A stretch of DNA of 64,000 bases from Massilia rubra (GCF_011682065.1 NZ_VUYU01000002.1:1-64000), one strand, 5' to 3'; positions 1-9,068 are shown, numbered from the stretch's first letter. Translations and numbers: made by a program. The notes: generated by a model from the letters alone, not told the origin.

Positions 1-121
1 TGACATTCGGGCAATCGCACCATTGCTCTATCGGTCTTGCGCAGCGCCTCATTCCACTCTGCCACAAATACCCAATATTTGTTTCTTCGGCGCGATTTTC
101 GGCGGCCCGCCGATTACTACG

Positions 122-207
122 CTGACATTCGGACACGAACTCAACAATCATCGCATCTGCGGTGGGATGCCGTGCTAACGAATGTCCAGTCTGTGTCCGA
201 ATGTCAG
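122..207. repeat. Perfect 15-bp inverted repeat downstream of bamD
   Basis: CTGACATTCGGACAC at 122-136 is exactly reverse-complemented at 193-207. The first bases of the window (1-10) repeat the core TGACATTCGG. The stretch 1-232 otherwise shows no convincing gene. It may be the tip of a small mobile or palindromic element cut by the window edge; its role is unknown. Confidence 0.55.
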
Positions 208-232
208 ACCTGACACCAGCGGTGGGGGCAAC

Positions 233-258
233 AAAAAACCGGGTTTCCCCGGTTTTTT
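233..258 (-). terminator. Intrinsic terminator of bamD
   Basis: A GC-rich stem, ACCGGG then CCCGGT around TTTC, is flanked by six A on one side and six T on the other. It can therefore work in both directions. It lies 20 bp past the bamD stop and would end that leftward transcript. Confidence 0.85.
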
Positions 259-278
259 ACCTCATCGCCAGCGCCGCG

Positions 279-1097
279 TCAGCGTGCCGGACGGCTCGAC
301 TTGGCCCAGAATTTCCACCACGCCTTCTCGCCCGAATTCGGATCGAGATATTTGCTGGTCGGGTAGTTGCGCTCGAAAATGCGCCTGGTGTCGTCGCGCA
401 GTTGCGGCATGCCCAGCTTGTCGTAGTTGCGCATCATCAGGAACAATGCCTCTTCGCGCGCCGGCGCATCCTGGTAATCCGCCACCGCCGCCATCGCCCG
501 GTTCAGCGACGCCAGGTAGGCGCCACGGTCGTGGTAGTAGTTGGCAACGTGGACTTCGTACTGCGCCATCGCGTTGATCAGGTACTTCATGCGGGCGATC
601 GCATCGGCTGCGTAGATGCTGTCGGGGAACTTGTCGACCAGCGCCTTGAAGGCGGCGAACGCTTCACGCGTCGCTTTCGGGTCGCGCTCGGTTGGGTCTT
701 GCTCGTACACGAAGCTGAGGAAGCCGATCTGGTCGTTGAAGTTGATCAGCCCGCGCAGGTAGTACATGTAGTCGACGTTCGGATGGTTCGGGTGCAGCTT
801 GATGAAGCGCTCCACCGCCGCCAGCGCTTGCGCCTGGTCCTGGCTCTTGTAGTACGCGTAGGCAATTTCCATCTGCGCCTGCGCGGCATAATTGCCGAAC
901 GGGTAGTTGGTTTCGAGGCGCTCGAACAGCTTGATTGCCGCCTCGTAGTGACCACCCGCCATTTCTTCGCGTGCCTCAGCGTATAATTTCGTCACCGGCC
1001 AGTTTTTGGTCTCGTCGGTTTTTTCCGGCAACAAGCTGCAAGCGGATAAACCGAGCAGAAGAGTAGTAGCAATAACGCGCGATAATTTTTTTTGCAT
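279..1097 (-). CDS. bamD: Outer membrane protein assembly factor BamD (ComL)
   Basis: Lipoprotein subunit of the BAM complex, which folds and inserts beta-barrel proteins into the outer membrane from the periplasmic face. The N-terminus is a short lipoprotein signal with lipobox LSAC (Cys20 from the ATG at 1097), followed by TPR-like helices (YAEAREEMAGGHYEAAIKLF onward) typical of BamD. About 272 residues, the normal family length. An in-frame TTG lies four codons upstream at 1109, but the ATG gives the better signal peptide. The gene diverges from rluD, an arrangement common in betaproteobacteria. Confidence 0.95.
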   Translation of the reverse strand: MQKKLSRVIATTLLLGLSACSLLPEKTDETKNWPVTKLYAEAREEMAGGHYEAAIKLFERLETNYPFGNYAAQAQMEIAYAYYKSQDQAQALAAVERFIKLHPNHPNVDYMYYLRGLINFNDQIGFLSFVYEQDPTERDPKATREAFAAFKALVDKFPDSIYAADAIARMKYLINAMAQYEVHVANYYHDRGAYLASLNRAMAAVADYQDAPAREEALFLMMRNYDKLGMPQLRDDTRRIFERNYPTSKYLDPNSGEKAWWKFWAKSSRPAR

Positions 1098-1162
1098 AAC
1101 TTTTTGCAAGAGAGTATTAACTGAGATTCAACGAAAGGCTGATTATAGCCGATGGGACTGCT

Positions 1163-2212
1163 GTGATATTAACTCCAACGCCGAATTCGGCGGATTTGCC
1201 CTTAGACCCCGATCTGGAGATCGATCTCGACGACGAGGCAGGCGACGAATACGTTCCTGCCGCCACCGGCATCGACCTCTCTCCAATCCACCTCGAACTG
1301 ACGCCGGACGCTTGCGGCCACCGTCTGGACAAGGTCATTGCCGGCCTGGTTCCGCAATTTTCGCGCAGCCGCCTGCAATTGTGGTTCGAAGCCGGCCACG
1401 TGCTGGTCGACGGCAAGCCCGCACGCGGCAAAGACACGGCCTATGGCGACGAAACGGTCGTCATCCTGCCACAAAGCGCGCCGGAAGACGAGGCCTACAC
1501 GCCGGAAGCGATGGAATTGAACATCGTTTTCGAGGATGAGCATATCATCGTCATCAACAAACCGGCCGGCCTGGTGGTCCATCCGGGCGCCGGCAACTGG
1601 GCTGGCACCTTGCTCAACGGCCTGCTGCACCATTGCCCGCAACTGGCCGGCGTGCCGCGCGCAGGCATTGTGCACCGGCTCGACAAGGACACCAGCGGCC
1701 TGATGGTGATCGGCAAAACCCTGGCGGCGCAAACCGACCTGGTACGCCAGTTACAGGCGCGCACCGTCAAGCGCGAGTACTTTGCGCTGGTCTGGGGCAC
1801 GCCGCAACTGAGCAGCACCATCGACGCGTCGATGGGCCGCCACCCGAAAGACCGGGTCAAGATGGCGGTGTCGACCAATTTTTCGGCCAAGCCGGCTATT
1901 ACCCATTACCAGCGCATTGCTACCGGCATGTTGGACCGTCGTCCCGTCAGTTTGGTTCAATGCCAGCTCGAGACCGGCCGCACCCACCAGATCCGCGTGC
2001 ACATGTTGTCGATCGGCTTCGCGCTGGTGGGCGACGCCGTGTACGGCAAGCAGCATCTGACGCCGGTATTTCCGCGCCAGGCGCTGCAGGCGCGCCGCCT
2101 GGGGCTGGTGCATCCGGCCAGCGGCGAGGATATGGAGTGGATCGTGCCGCTGGCCGATGATTTTGCCGAGCTGATCGAGCGCGCCGGCATTCCCGAGCCC
2201 GAGCAGGTCTGA
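1163..2212 (+). CDS. rluD: 23S rRNA pseudouridine(1911/1915/1917) synthase RluD
   Basis: Converts three uridines in helix 69 of 23S rRNA to pseudouridine. An acidic N-terminal extension (about residues 10-35) is followed by an S4-like RNA-binding domain (about 50-110) and the RluA-family catalytic core with the signature HRLDKDTSGLM, in which Asp174 is the expected nucleophile. The 349-residue length is normal for the family with a modest extension. The start is a GTG. The stop overlaps the pgeF start (TGATG), so the two genes are translationally coupled. Confidence 0.95.
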   Translation: MILTPTPNSADLPLDPDLEIDLDDEAGDEYVPAATGIDLSPIHLELTPDACGHRLDKVIAGLVPQFSRSRLQLWFEAGHVLVDGKPARGKDTAYGDETVVILPQSAPEDEAYTPEAMELNIVFEDEHIIVINKPAGLVVHPGAGNWAGTLLNGLLHHCPQLAGVPRAGIVHRLDKDTSGLMVIGKTLAAQTDLVRQLQARTVKREYFALVWGTPQLSSTIDASMGRHPKDRVKMAVSTNFSAKPAITHYQRIATGMLDRRPVSLVQCQLETGRTHQIRVHMLSIGFALVGDAVYGKQHLTPVFPRQALQARRLGLVHPASGEDMEWIVPLADDFAELIERAGIPEPEQV

Positions 2213-3000
2213 TGCCCGGCGTGCATGTCATCGCACCCGACTGGCCGGACATGCCGGCCGGCGTGGGGGCGCTTGCCACCACCCGCGCCGGCGGCGTCAG
2301 TCCGGCGCCGTATGATGACGGCGCTGGCGGCGGCGGCCTGAACCTGGGCCAGCATGTCGGCGACGATCCGGTGCTGGTCGAGCTCAACCGCGCGCGCCTG
2401 CGCCAGTCGTTGCCAGGCGAGCCGGCCTGGATCTCCCAGGTGCATGGGGTGGCCGTGGTCGACGCCGCCAGCGTGCAGCCCGGCCAGCCGGTGCGGGTGG
2501 GCGACGCCAGCATCGCGCACGCGCCCGGCGTGGTGTGCGCCATCATGACCGCCGATTGCCTGCCGGTGCTGTTCGCTTCCTTGGATGGCAAGGTGGTGGG
2601 CGCGGCGCATGCCGGCTGGCGCGGGCTGGCCGCGGGGGTGCTGGGCGAGACCGTGGCGGCCATGCGCGCCGCTGGCGCCGGCGAGATCAGCGCCTGGCTG
2701 GGGCCGGCAATCGGCCCGGGCCAGTTTGAAGTCGGCAGCGATGTGTTCGACAGCTTTGTCGCGCACGCGCGCGGCGCGGACGAGGCGGCATCGATGGCGC
2801 AGGCTTTCTCTGCCTTTCCCGGGCGTCCGGGCAAGTATCTGGCGGATATGTATATGCTGGCGCGCATTGTGCTGGCGCGCGACGGCGTACACCGTGTTTC
2901 CGGCGGAACGTACTGCACTGCAAGCGAGGGCGGTCGCTTCTATTCCTATCGGCGCGACCAGGTCACCGGTCGCCAGGCCAGCCTGATCTGGATTAAATAG
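2212..3000 (+). CDS. pgeF: PgeF/YfiH family purine nucleoside phosphorylase-like protein (laccase domain)
   Basis: Member of the YfiH/DUF152 family. It was named polyphenol oxidase, and family members have been linked to purine nucleoside phosphorolysis and peptidoglycan editing. The conserved MTADCLPVLFA segment and the HAGWRGL motif, which hold metal-ligand Cys and His residues, are both present. It has 262 residues, usual for the family. It starts inside the rluD stop codon; rluD-pgeF is a recurrent pair in proteobacteria. Confidence 0.93.
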   Translation: MPGVHVIAPDWPDMPAGVGALATTRAGGVSPAPYDDGAGGGGLNLGQHVGDDPVLVELNRARLRQSLPGEPAWISQVHGVAVVDAASVQPGQPVRVGDASIAHAPGVVCAIMTADCLPVLFASLDGKVVGAAHAGWRGLAAGVLGETVAAMRAAGAGEISAWLGPAIGPGQFEVGSDVFDSFVAHARGADEAASMAQAFSAFPGRPGKYLADMYMLARIVLARDGVHRVSGGTYCTASEGGRFYSYRRDQVTGRQASLIWIK

Positions 3001-3014
3001 GCGTCGGCCGCGTT

Positions 3015-3383
3015 TCAGTCGCCGCTGGAGCCGCCGCCGCTGTCCCCGCCGCCACTGTCGCTACTGCCGCTGTCGCTACTGCCGCTGTCGCTCCAGTCGG
3101 GGCTGTCGCTAGAGTCGGCGTCGCGTGCATTGCGCAGGCGCTCGCGCTCGCGCTCGCCGCTGGCGGCCGGCCCGTCCGGCTGGCGTCCCGCGCGTAGGCG
3201 GCGCGCCATTTCTTCTTTCTGTGCGATCTTCATGCGCCGCATCTTGGAACCGGCGATGTACCAGACTATTGACAAAGGCAACACACAATAGCCCAAAAAA
3301 GTCATAATCCCTGCGACAATACTGTGCTCGGTAAGCGCCATCAGTCCGACCACATAGATCCATGCAATAGCGACAAGCCACAT
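3015..3383 (-). CDS. Small two-helix membrane protein with Ser/Asp/Gly-rich tail
   Basis: A 122-residue protein of unknown function. Two hydrophobic helices (about residues 2-20 and 24-44) are followed by a basic stretch (SKMRRMKIAQKEEMARRLR) and a low-complexity acidic tail of SDSGSSDSGG repeats. The ATG at 3383 is chosen because it has the ribosome site AAGGA just upstream and starts directly in the first helix. Its start lies only 28 bp from the phaC start on the opposite strand, so the two genes must share or overlap promoter DNA. No family is recognised. Confidence 0.75.
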   Translation of the reverse strand: MWLVAIAWIYVVGLMALTEHSIVAGIMTFLGYCVLPLSIVWYIAGSKMRRMKIAQKEEMARRLRAGRQPDGPAASGERERERLRNARDADSSDSPDWSDSGSSDSGSSDSGGGDSGGGSSGD

Positions 3384-3411
3384 ACAACTTTCCTTGGAAA
3401 AGATTGAAACA

Positions 3412-5211
3412 ATGAACGCAAACATGAATATGCCCGACCCGCAAGCGATGGCCTCCGCATGGATGGCGCAAATGACCGATCCATCCGCCTGGCAGGCGCT
3501 GTTCCGTCCGGCGCCGCTCGACACCAGCCCGGTCGCCACCCTGCTCAAGGATGCCGGCGCCACCATCCCGCAGCAAGCGCTCGATGCGCTGCGCAACGAC
3601 TATCTGCAAAAAGCAGCGGGATTGTGGCAGGAATTCCTGTCCGGTAAAACCCCGGCGCTGGCCGACCGCCGCTTTGCCGCGCCGGAATGGCTGGCCAATC
3701 CGATGTCCGCCTACAGTGCCGCATCATACCTGTTAAACGCCGAATTCCTGACCGCCATGGCCAATGCCGTGGAGGCCGGTCCGCGCGAACGGCAGAAGAT
3801 CCGTTTCGCCGTGCAGCAGATGGTCGACGCCATGTCGCCCGCCAATTTTTTGGCGACCAATCCGGAAGCGCAGCAACAACTCATCGAAACGAAAGGCGAG
3901 AGCCTCTCGCGCGGGCTGTCCAACATGCTGGGCGATATGCAGAAAGGGCGCATTTCGCTGTCGGACGAGTCGGCGTTTGAAGTCGGCCGCAACGTGGCCA
4001 CCACGCCCGGCCAAGTGGTGTTCGAAAACCATCTGTTCCAGCTGATCCAGTACAGCCCGGCCACGCCGACCGTGCACCAGGTGCCGCTGCTGATGATGCC
4101 GCCTTGCATCAACAAGTTCTACATCCTCGATTTGCAGCCGGAAAACTCGGTGGTGCGCTATGCGGTAGAGCAGGGCAACACCGTGTTCCTGGTGTCGTGG
4201 CGCAATCCGGATGCCTCGCTGGGCGGCACCACCTGGGATGACTACGTCGAGACCGGCGCGATCAAGGCGATCGAGGTCGCGCGCGCCATTTCGGGCAGCG
4301 AGAAGGTCAACGCCTTCGGCTTTTGCGTCGGCGGCACCATCATGAGCACGGCGCTGGCGGTGCTGGCCGCGCGCGGCGAACAACCGGCCGCCAGCCTGAC
4401 CCTGCTGACCACCTTGCTCGACTTCGAGGACACCGGCGTGCTCGAAGTGTTCATCGACGAAACCCAGGTCGCCATGCGCGAAAAAGCCCTGGCCAAAGGC
4501 GGGCTGATGCCGGGCCGCGACCTGGCGACGACGTTTTCCTCGCTGCGTCCGAACGACCTGGTGTGGAACTATGTGCAGTCGAACTATCTGAAAGGCAAGG
4601 AACCGCCGCCGTTCGACTTGTTGTACTGGAATTCGGACAGCACCAACCTGCCGGGCCCGATGTTTTGCTGGTATCTGCGCAATACTTACCTGGAAAACAG
4701 CCTCAAGGTGCCGGGCAAGCTGACCGTGGCCGGGTCCAGGGTCGACCTGGGCGCGATCGACGCGCCGGTGTTCGTGTACGGCTCGCGTGAAGACCACATC
4801 GTGCCGTGGAAGGCCAGCTATGCGTCGCTGGGCCTGCTCAATCCCGGCAAGGGCGGGGCCAACCGCTTCGTGCTGGGCGCGTCCGGGCATATTGCCGGGG
4901 TGATCAATCCGGCATCGAAGAACAAGCGCAGCTACTGGACCAACGATCCCGCCCCGGTGGCGGCGCCGGCCAAGGGCAAAGGCAAGGGCAAGAAGGCTGC
5001 GCCGGAAGCCGACGCCAACGCCGCCATCGTGCCGGCCGAGCAATGGTTCAGCGGCGCCACCGAGCATGTCGGCAGCTGGTGGCCGGAATGGGCGGCCTTT
5101 TTGGCCAATAACGGCGGCAAGGACGTCAGTGCCCCAAAGAAACTTGGGAATGCCGACTACCAGCCGATCGAGCCGGCGCCGGGGCGTTATGTGAAGGTGC
5201 GGGCCGACTGA
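3412..5211 (+). CDS. phaC: Class I poly(3-hydroxyalkanoate) synthase PhaC
   Basis: Polymerises (R)-3-hydroxyacyl-CoA into polyhydroxyalkanoate at the granule surface. From the ATG at 3412 the protein has 599 residues, the class I length. The lipase-like box GFCVGG carries the nucleophile Cys305, and the triad is completed by Asp461 (SREDHIVPW) and His493 (SGHIAGV). An in-frame TTG at 3394 is possible, but GGAAAAG sits at a good distance from the ATG. An unusual Lys/Gly/Ala-rich insert (KGKGKGKKAAPEA) lies near residues 525-540, after the catalytic His. phaR follows on the same strand. Confidence 0.96.
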   Translation: MNANMNMPDPQAMASAWMAQMTDPSAWQALFRPAPLDTSPVATLLKDAGATIPQQALDALRNDYLQKAAGLWQEFLSGKTPALADRRFAAPEWLANPMSAYSAASYLLNAEFLTAMANAVEAGPRERQKIRFAVQQMVDAMSPANFLATNPEAQQQLIETKGESLSRGLSNMLGDMQKGRISLSDESAFEVGRNVATTPGQVVFENHLFQLIQYSPATPTVHQVPLLMMPPCINKFYILDLQPENSVVRYAVEQGNTVFLVSWRNPDASLGGTTWDDYVETGAIKAIEVARAISGSEKVNAFGFCVGGTIMSTALAVLAARGEQPAASLTLLTTLLDFEDTGVLEVFIDETQVAMREKALAKGGLMPGRDLATTFSSLRPNDLVWNYVQSNYLKGKEPPPFDLLYWNSDSTNLPGPMFCWYLRNTYLENSLKVPGKLTVAGSRVDLGAIDAPVFVYGSREDHIVPWKASYASLGLLNPGKGGANRFVLGASGHIAGVINPASKNKRSYWTNDPAPVAAPAKGKGKGKKAAPEADANAAIVPAEQWFSGATEHVGSWWPEWAAFLANNGGKDVSAPKKLGNADYQPIEPAPGRYVKVRAD

Positions 5212-5299
5212 ATCTTGCAATGAGGCAGGGCAACGGGCGTTGCCCGGTACTTACGGTTTGGGTGCGGCGCACTATTTGCTGCACCCGACCGCGTAAAGT

Positions 5300-5328
5300 G
5301 GTATTTTTGCGAATATCCACTCTATAAT
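5300..5328 (+). promoter_or_regulatory. Candidate sigma-70 promoter upstream of phaR
   Basis: A consensus -10 hexamer TATAAT sits at 5323-5328; the -35 region is weak (GGTATT at 5300-5305). The expected transcription start, near 5335, falls just before an intrinsic terminator hairpin. Confidence 0.5.
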
Positions 5329-5349
5329 GCAAAAAGCAGGCGTGTCAGG

Positions 5350-5374
5350 AGCGGACCTCAGTCCGCTTTTTTTT
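5350..5374 (+). terminator. Intrinsic terminator between phaC and phaR
   Basis: AGCGGAC, loop CTCA, GTCCGCT, then eight T. It would end phaC transcription. It also lies immediately after the -10 box at 5323, so a transcript from that promoter would meet it about 15 nt after initiation and before the phaR start at 5421. Confidence 0.85.
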
Positions 5375-5420
5375 CGTGATCAGTCAACATGCGCTGCGGC
5401 GCAATAAGTGGAACCTTGAG

Positions 5421-5975
5421 ATGAGTAGTGCAAAAAAGAGTACGGAACGCCTGATCAAGAAGTACCCGAATCGTCGTCTGTACGATACCCAGACCAGTTC
5501 GTATATCACCCTGACCGACGTCAAGCAGCTCGTGCTCGACGCCGACGAGTTCACCGTCATCGATGCCAAGAGCAGCGAAGACCTGACCCGCAGCATCTTG
5601 CTTCAGATCATCCTTGAAGAAGAAGCGAACGGCGCGCCGATGTTTTCGAGCGGCGTGTTGTCACAGATCATTCGCTATTATGGCCATGCCATGCAGGGGA
5701 TGATGGGCTCGTACCTGGAGAAAAACGTCCAGGCCTTCACCGATATCCAGAACAAGTTCACTACCGGCCAGACCGGGACGTTCGAAGGCAAGCCTTTCAG
5801 CCCGGAGATGTGGACCCAGTTCATGAACGTGCAGGGACCGATGATGCAGGGGATGATGAACAACTACATCGACCAGAGCAAAAACCTGTTCGTACAGATG
5901 CAGGAACAGATGCAGAACCAGAGCAAGAGCATTTTCGGGGCGGCGTTTCCGTTTCCGCCGGTGGAGAAGAAGTAA
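5421..5975 (+). CDS. phaR: Polyhydroxyalkanoate synthesis repressor PhaR
   Basis: DNA-binding regulator that represses phasin genes and also binds PHA granules. The N-terminus carries the PHB accumulation regulator DNA-binding domain (RLIKKYPNRRLYDTQTSSYI), followed by a PHB_acc domain and a Met/Gln-rich C-terminal stretch (residues about 135-170). It has 184 residues, normal for the family. The ATG at 5421 is preferred because upstream in-frame codons precede the conserved part without a ribosome site. Confidence 0.95.
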   Translation: MSSAKKSTERLIKKYPNRRLYDTQTSSYITLTDVKQLVLDADEFTVIDAKSSEDLTRSILLQIILEEEANGAPMFSSGVLSQIIRYYGHAMQGMMGSYLEKNVQAFTDIQNKFTTGQTGTFEGKPFSPEMWTQFMNVQGPMMQGMMNNYIDQSKNLFVQMQEQMQNQSKSIFGAAFPFPPVEKK

Positions 5976-6015
5976 GTCTGAAGCGGCTGTTTATGCCCCG
6001 AATACCTGTTAGTTC

Positions 6016-6104
6016 CGTCGTTCCCGCGAAGGCGGGAACCCAAGTTCGCCGAGCCGCTGTTGGCTACGGTACAAAATTGGGTTCCCGCCTTCGCGGGAAC
6101 GACG
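6016..6104. repeat. Nested palindromic intergenic repeat, copy 1
   Basis: Two arms form an inverted repeat (6016-6045 and 6075-6104), and each arm is itself a palindrome, TTCCCGCGAAGGCGGGAA, followed by CCCAAGTT. The same unit occurs three more times in this window (near 8.9, 27.3 and 34.0 kb), always between genes. It resembles a REP/BIME-like element and could act as a phaR transcript end or stabiliser. Confidence 0.85.
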
Positions 6105-6173
6105 AGGTAAGGGGGCAGGCACGATACGCAGTGCTGCGAACTTTCAAACCACCAACTCCCCGTCCCAAACAGG

Positions 6174-6179
6174 TATAAT
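6174..6179 (+). promoter_or_regulatory. Candidate -10 box for rimO
   Basis: TATAAT lies 32 bp before the rimO ATG. No good -35 hexamer is visible at the usual distance, so this is a weak call. Confidence 0.35.
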
Positions 6180-6211
6180 CGCAGATTACCCTGCTTTATT
6201 GTGCCTCCAAC

Positions 6212-7591
6212 ATGTCCGAACTTCGTCGTAATCCCCTTCCTGGTGCCGCTCCAAAAGTCGGCTTTGTCTCGCTCGGTTGCCCTAAAGCGCTGGTCGACTC
6301 CGAACAGATCCTGACCCAGTTGCGCGCCGAAGGTTACGAAACCGCGAAGTCGTACGAAGGCGCGGATCTGGTCATCGTCAACACCTGCGGCTTCATCGAC
6401 GCCGCCGTACAAGAATCGCTCGACGCCATCGGCGAAGCGCTGGCCGAAAACGGCCGCGTCATCGTCACCGGCTGCCTCGGCGCCAAAAAAGATGCTGCCG
6501 GCGACGACATCATCATGAAGGTGCACCCGAAAGTGCTGGCCGTCACCGGTCCCCACGCCCTCGGCGAAGTCATGGACTCGGTCCACCTGCACCTGCCCAA
6601 GCCGCACGAGCCGTTCTTCGACCTGGTGCCGGCGCAGGGCATCAAGCTCACACCGAAGCATTACGCTTACCTCAAGATTTCCGAAGGCTGCAATCACCGT
6701 TGCAGTTTCTGCATCATCCCTTCGATGCGCGGCGACCTCGTGTCGCGTCCGATCGCCGACCTGATGATGGAAGCCGAAAACCTGTTCAAGGCCGGCGTCA
6801 AGGAATTGCTGGTCATCTCGCAAGATACCAGCGCCTACGGCGTCGACGTCAAGTTCCGCTCCGGTTTCTGGAACGGCCGCCCGGTCAAGACCCACATGAC
6901 GCAACTGGTCGAAGCGCTGGGCCAACTGGCCGCGCAGTTCGGCGCCTGGGTGCGCCTGCACTATGTGTATCCGTATCCGCACGTCGACCAGATCATCCCG
7001 ATGATGAGCGGCGGCAATGTCCTGCCTTACCTCGACATTCCGATGCAGCACGCCCATCCGGATGTGTTGAAGCGCATGAAGCGTCCGGCCAGCGGCGAGA
7101 AAAACCTCGACCGCATCCAGGCCTGGCGCGCCATGAACCCGGACCTGACGATCCGCTCGACCTTCATCGCCGGCTTCCCGGGCGAAACCGAAGCCGAATT
7201 CGAGTACTTGCTGGACTTCCTCAAGGAAGCCCAGATCGACCGCCTCGGCTGCTTTGCGTATTCGCCGGTGGAAGGCGCAACCGCCAACCTGCTCGATAAT
7301 CCGGTGCCGGACGAAGTGCGCGAAGAGCGGCGCGGCCGCGTCATGCTGCTGCAAGAAGAAATCTCGGCCAAGCGCCTGCAGGCCAAGGTCGGCAAGACCA
7401 TGCGCGTGCTGGTCGATGAAGTCGGCGGCAAGGAAGCCATCGGCCGCTCGTGGGCCGACGCGCCTGAAATCGACGGCGTGGTCCACATCAAGCGCTCGCT
7501 GGTACCGGGCAAGAAGCTCACCGTCGGCGAATTCGCCGAGGTCACCATCACCGCCGCCGACGCCCACGATCTCTGGGCTTCGGTAGTCTAG
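6212..7591 (+). CDS. rimO: Ribosomal protein uS12 methylthiotransferase RimO
   Basis: Radical-SAM enzyme that adds a methylthio group to the conserved Asp of ribosomal protein S12. The N-terminal UPF0004 domain has the three auxiliary-cluster cysteines (Cys23, Cys59, Cys88). The radical-SAM motif CNHRCSFC gives Cys160, Cys164 and Cys167. A TRAM RNA-binding domain closes the protein. The 459-residue length is as expected. The gene stands alone between a repeat element and the metC-like gene. Confidence 0.96.
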   Translation: MSELRRNPLPGAAPKVGFVSLGCPKALVDSEQILTQLRAEGYETAKSYEGADLVIVNTCGFIDAAVQESLDAIGEALAENGRVIVTGCLGAKKDAAGDDIIMKVHPKVLAVTGPHALGEVMDSVHLHLPKPHEPFFDLVPAQGIKLTPKHYAYLKISEGCNHRCSFCIIPSMRGDLVSRPIADLMMEAENLFKAGVKELLVISQDTSAYGVDVKFRSGFWNGRPVKTHMTQLVEALGQLAAQFGAWVRLHYVYPYPHVDQIIPMMSGGNVLPYLDIPMQHAHPDVLKRMKRPASGEKNLDRIQAWRAMNPDLTIRSTFIAGFPGETEAEFEYLLDFLKEAQIDRLGCFAYSPVEGATANLLDNPVPDEVREERRGRVMLLQEEISAKRLQAKVGKTMRVLVDEVGGKEAIGRSWADAPEIDGVVHIKRSLVPGKKLTVGEFAEVTITAADAHDLWASVV

Positions 7592-7654
7592 TCCCCCACG
7601 GCTGGCACGGCCGCAGCAAGTGGCCGCGCCGCCACTGCCAAGCCTGCCAGCCCG

Positions 7655-8818
7655 ATGAAAACAACGTCCCCGCAAACCCAACTGATACACGACGCCTACC
7701 AGCCGCCCGCCGGCTTCGCGGCGTTTCCCACCCCGATCCATCACGCCTCGACGGTCCTGTTCAAGGATGTCGCCGCGATGCGTTCGGGCGACTGGAAAGA
7801 CAAAAGCGCCTATACCTACGGCCTGCACGGCACGCCGACCACGTTCACGCTGGAAGCGCGCCTGGCCGCCATCGAAGACGGGCAGTTCTGCCTGCTGGCG
7901 CCGAGCGGGCTGGCGGCGATCGCCATGGTCGATTTTGCGCTGCTCAAAAGCGGCGACGACGTGCTGCTGCCCGATAATGTGTACAACCCGAACCGCGAAC
8001 TGGGGCGCTGGCTCAGCGCCGACTTCGGGATCACGGCGCGCTATTACGATCCAATGATCGGGGCCGGCATCGCGCAACTGATGCAGCCGAATACGAAATT
8101 GGTCTGGACCGAGGCGCCGGGGTCGGTGTCGATGGAAGTGCCCGACCTGCCGGCCATCTGCAAGGCGGCGCATGCCGCCGGCGCGCTGGTGGCGCTCGAT
8201 AACACCTGGTCGGCCGGGCTGGCGCTGCGCGGCTTCGAGCATGGCGTCGACATCATCATGCAGGCGCTGACCAAGTACCAGTCGGGCGGCTCGGATGTGC
8301 TGATGGGCGCCGTGATCACGCGCGAGCGTGCGCTCAACGACCGGCTGGCGATGGCGCATATGCGGCTCGGCATGGGTGTCAGCGCCGACGACGCGTACCT
8401 GGTGCTGCGCTCGCTGCCCACCATGCAGCTGCGTTTTGCGGCGCACGATGCGGCGGCGCGCAAGGTGGCGCTCTGGCTCAAGGCGCGTCCCGAGATTGCG
8501 CGCGTGCTGCATCCGGCGTTTGCCGATTGTCCGGGTCATGAGCACTGGAAGCGCGATTTTACCGGGGCGGGAGGCTTGTTTTCGGTGGTGTTCGATGCGC
8601 GTTACAGCGAAGAGCAGACCGACCGCTTTGTGGACAGCCTGGCCTTGTTCGGGATTGGCTACAGCTGGGGCGGGGCGAACAGCTTGGTCATGCCGTACCG
8701 GGTGCAGGCAATGCGCAAGGATTGGAAAGGTGCGGGAGTGCTGGTGCGCTTCAATATCGGGCTGGAAGAGGCCGATGACCTGATCGCGGATCTGGAGCAG
8801 GGCTTGGCGCGGCTGTGA
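7655..8818 (+). CDS. metC: Cystathionine beta-lyase-like PLP enzyme
   Basis: Member of the Cys/Met metabolism PLP-dependent family, most like cystathionine beta-lyase, which releases homocysteine for methionine synthesis. The PLP lysine is Lys207 in LTKYQSGGSD, and the cofactor-binding segments LAPSGLAAI and DNTWSAG are present. It has 387 residues, usual length. It starts 63 bp after rimO and may be co-transcribed. Substrate preference (lyase versus a gamma-type enzyme) cannot be fixed from sequence alone. Confidence 0.88.
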   Translation: MKTTSPQTQLIHDAYQPPAGFAAFPTPIHHASTVLFKDVAAMRSGDWKDKSAYTYGLHGTPTTFTLEARLAAIEDGQFCLLAPSGLAAIAMVDFALLKSGDDVLLPDNVYNPNRELGRWLSADFGITARYYDPMIGAGIAQLMQPNTKLVWTEAPGSVSMEVPDLPAICKAAHAAGALVALDNTWSAGLALRGFEHGVDIIMQALTKYQSGGSDVLMGAVITRERALNDRLAMAHMRLGMGVSADDAYLVLRSLPTMQLRFAAHDAAARKVALWLKARPEIARVLHPAFADCPGHEHWKRDFTGAGGLFSVVFDARYSEEQTDRFVDSLALFGIGYSWGGANSLVMPYRVQAMRKDWKGAGVLVRFNIGLEEADDLIADLEQGLARL

Positions 8819-8862
8819 GCCGCGTGTGCGTTCCGGACACTGGCTCGTCGTTACCCGTAGTT

Positions 8863-8985
8863 CGTCGTTCCCGCGCCAAGGCGGCCCTCGGCGGGAACCC
8901 AAGTACATTGATCCGACTATAGCTACGGTACGAAATTGGGTTCCCGCCTACGCGGGAACGACGAGCTTGCGCGGGAACGACGAGC
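8863..8985. repeat. Nested palindromic intergenic repeat, copy 2 with an extra half unit
   Basis: The left arm (8863-8904) has an enlarged loop reading GCGCCAAGGCGGCCCTCGGCG, split by the same insert as copy 4. The right arm is 8934-8963. A further half unit, GCGGGAACGACGAGC, follows to about 8985. It fills most of the gap between the metC-like gene and the next gene. Confidence 0.8.
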
Positions 8986-9068
8986 TAACGATGGCAGCGA
9001 GCTGCCAGTAACGACGAGCTAACCGGAGCAACGAGCTAACCGGTGGCGGACGGTCCGGCTGACCGTCG

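Noticed and set aside
3269-3274. TTGACA inside the small membrane gene as the phaC -35 box
   Set aside because: No acceptable -10 hexamer at 16-18 bp, so the promoter could not be supported.
3733-5220. Minus-strand 495-codon frame opposite phaC
   Set aside because: Same codon-bias shadow; phaC has an intact catalytic triad.
5864-8908. Minus-strand frame of about 1000 codons opposite rimO and the metC-like gene
   Set aside because: Crosses two well-supported genes and a repeat element; low-complexity translation, no ribosome site.
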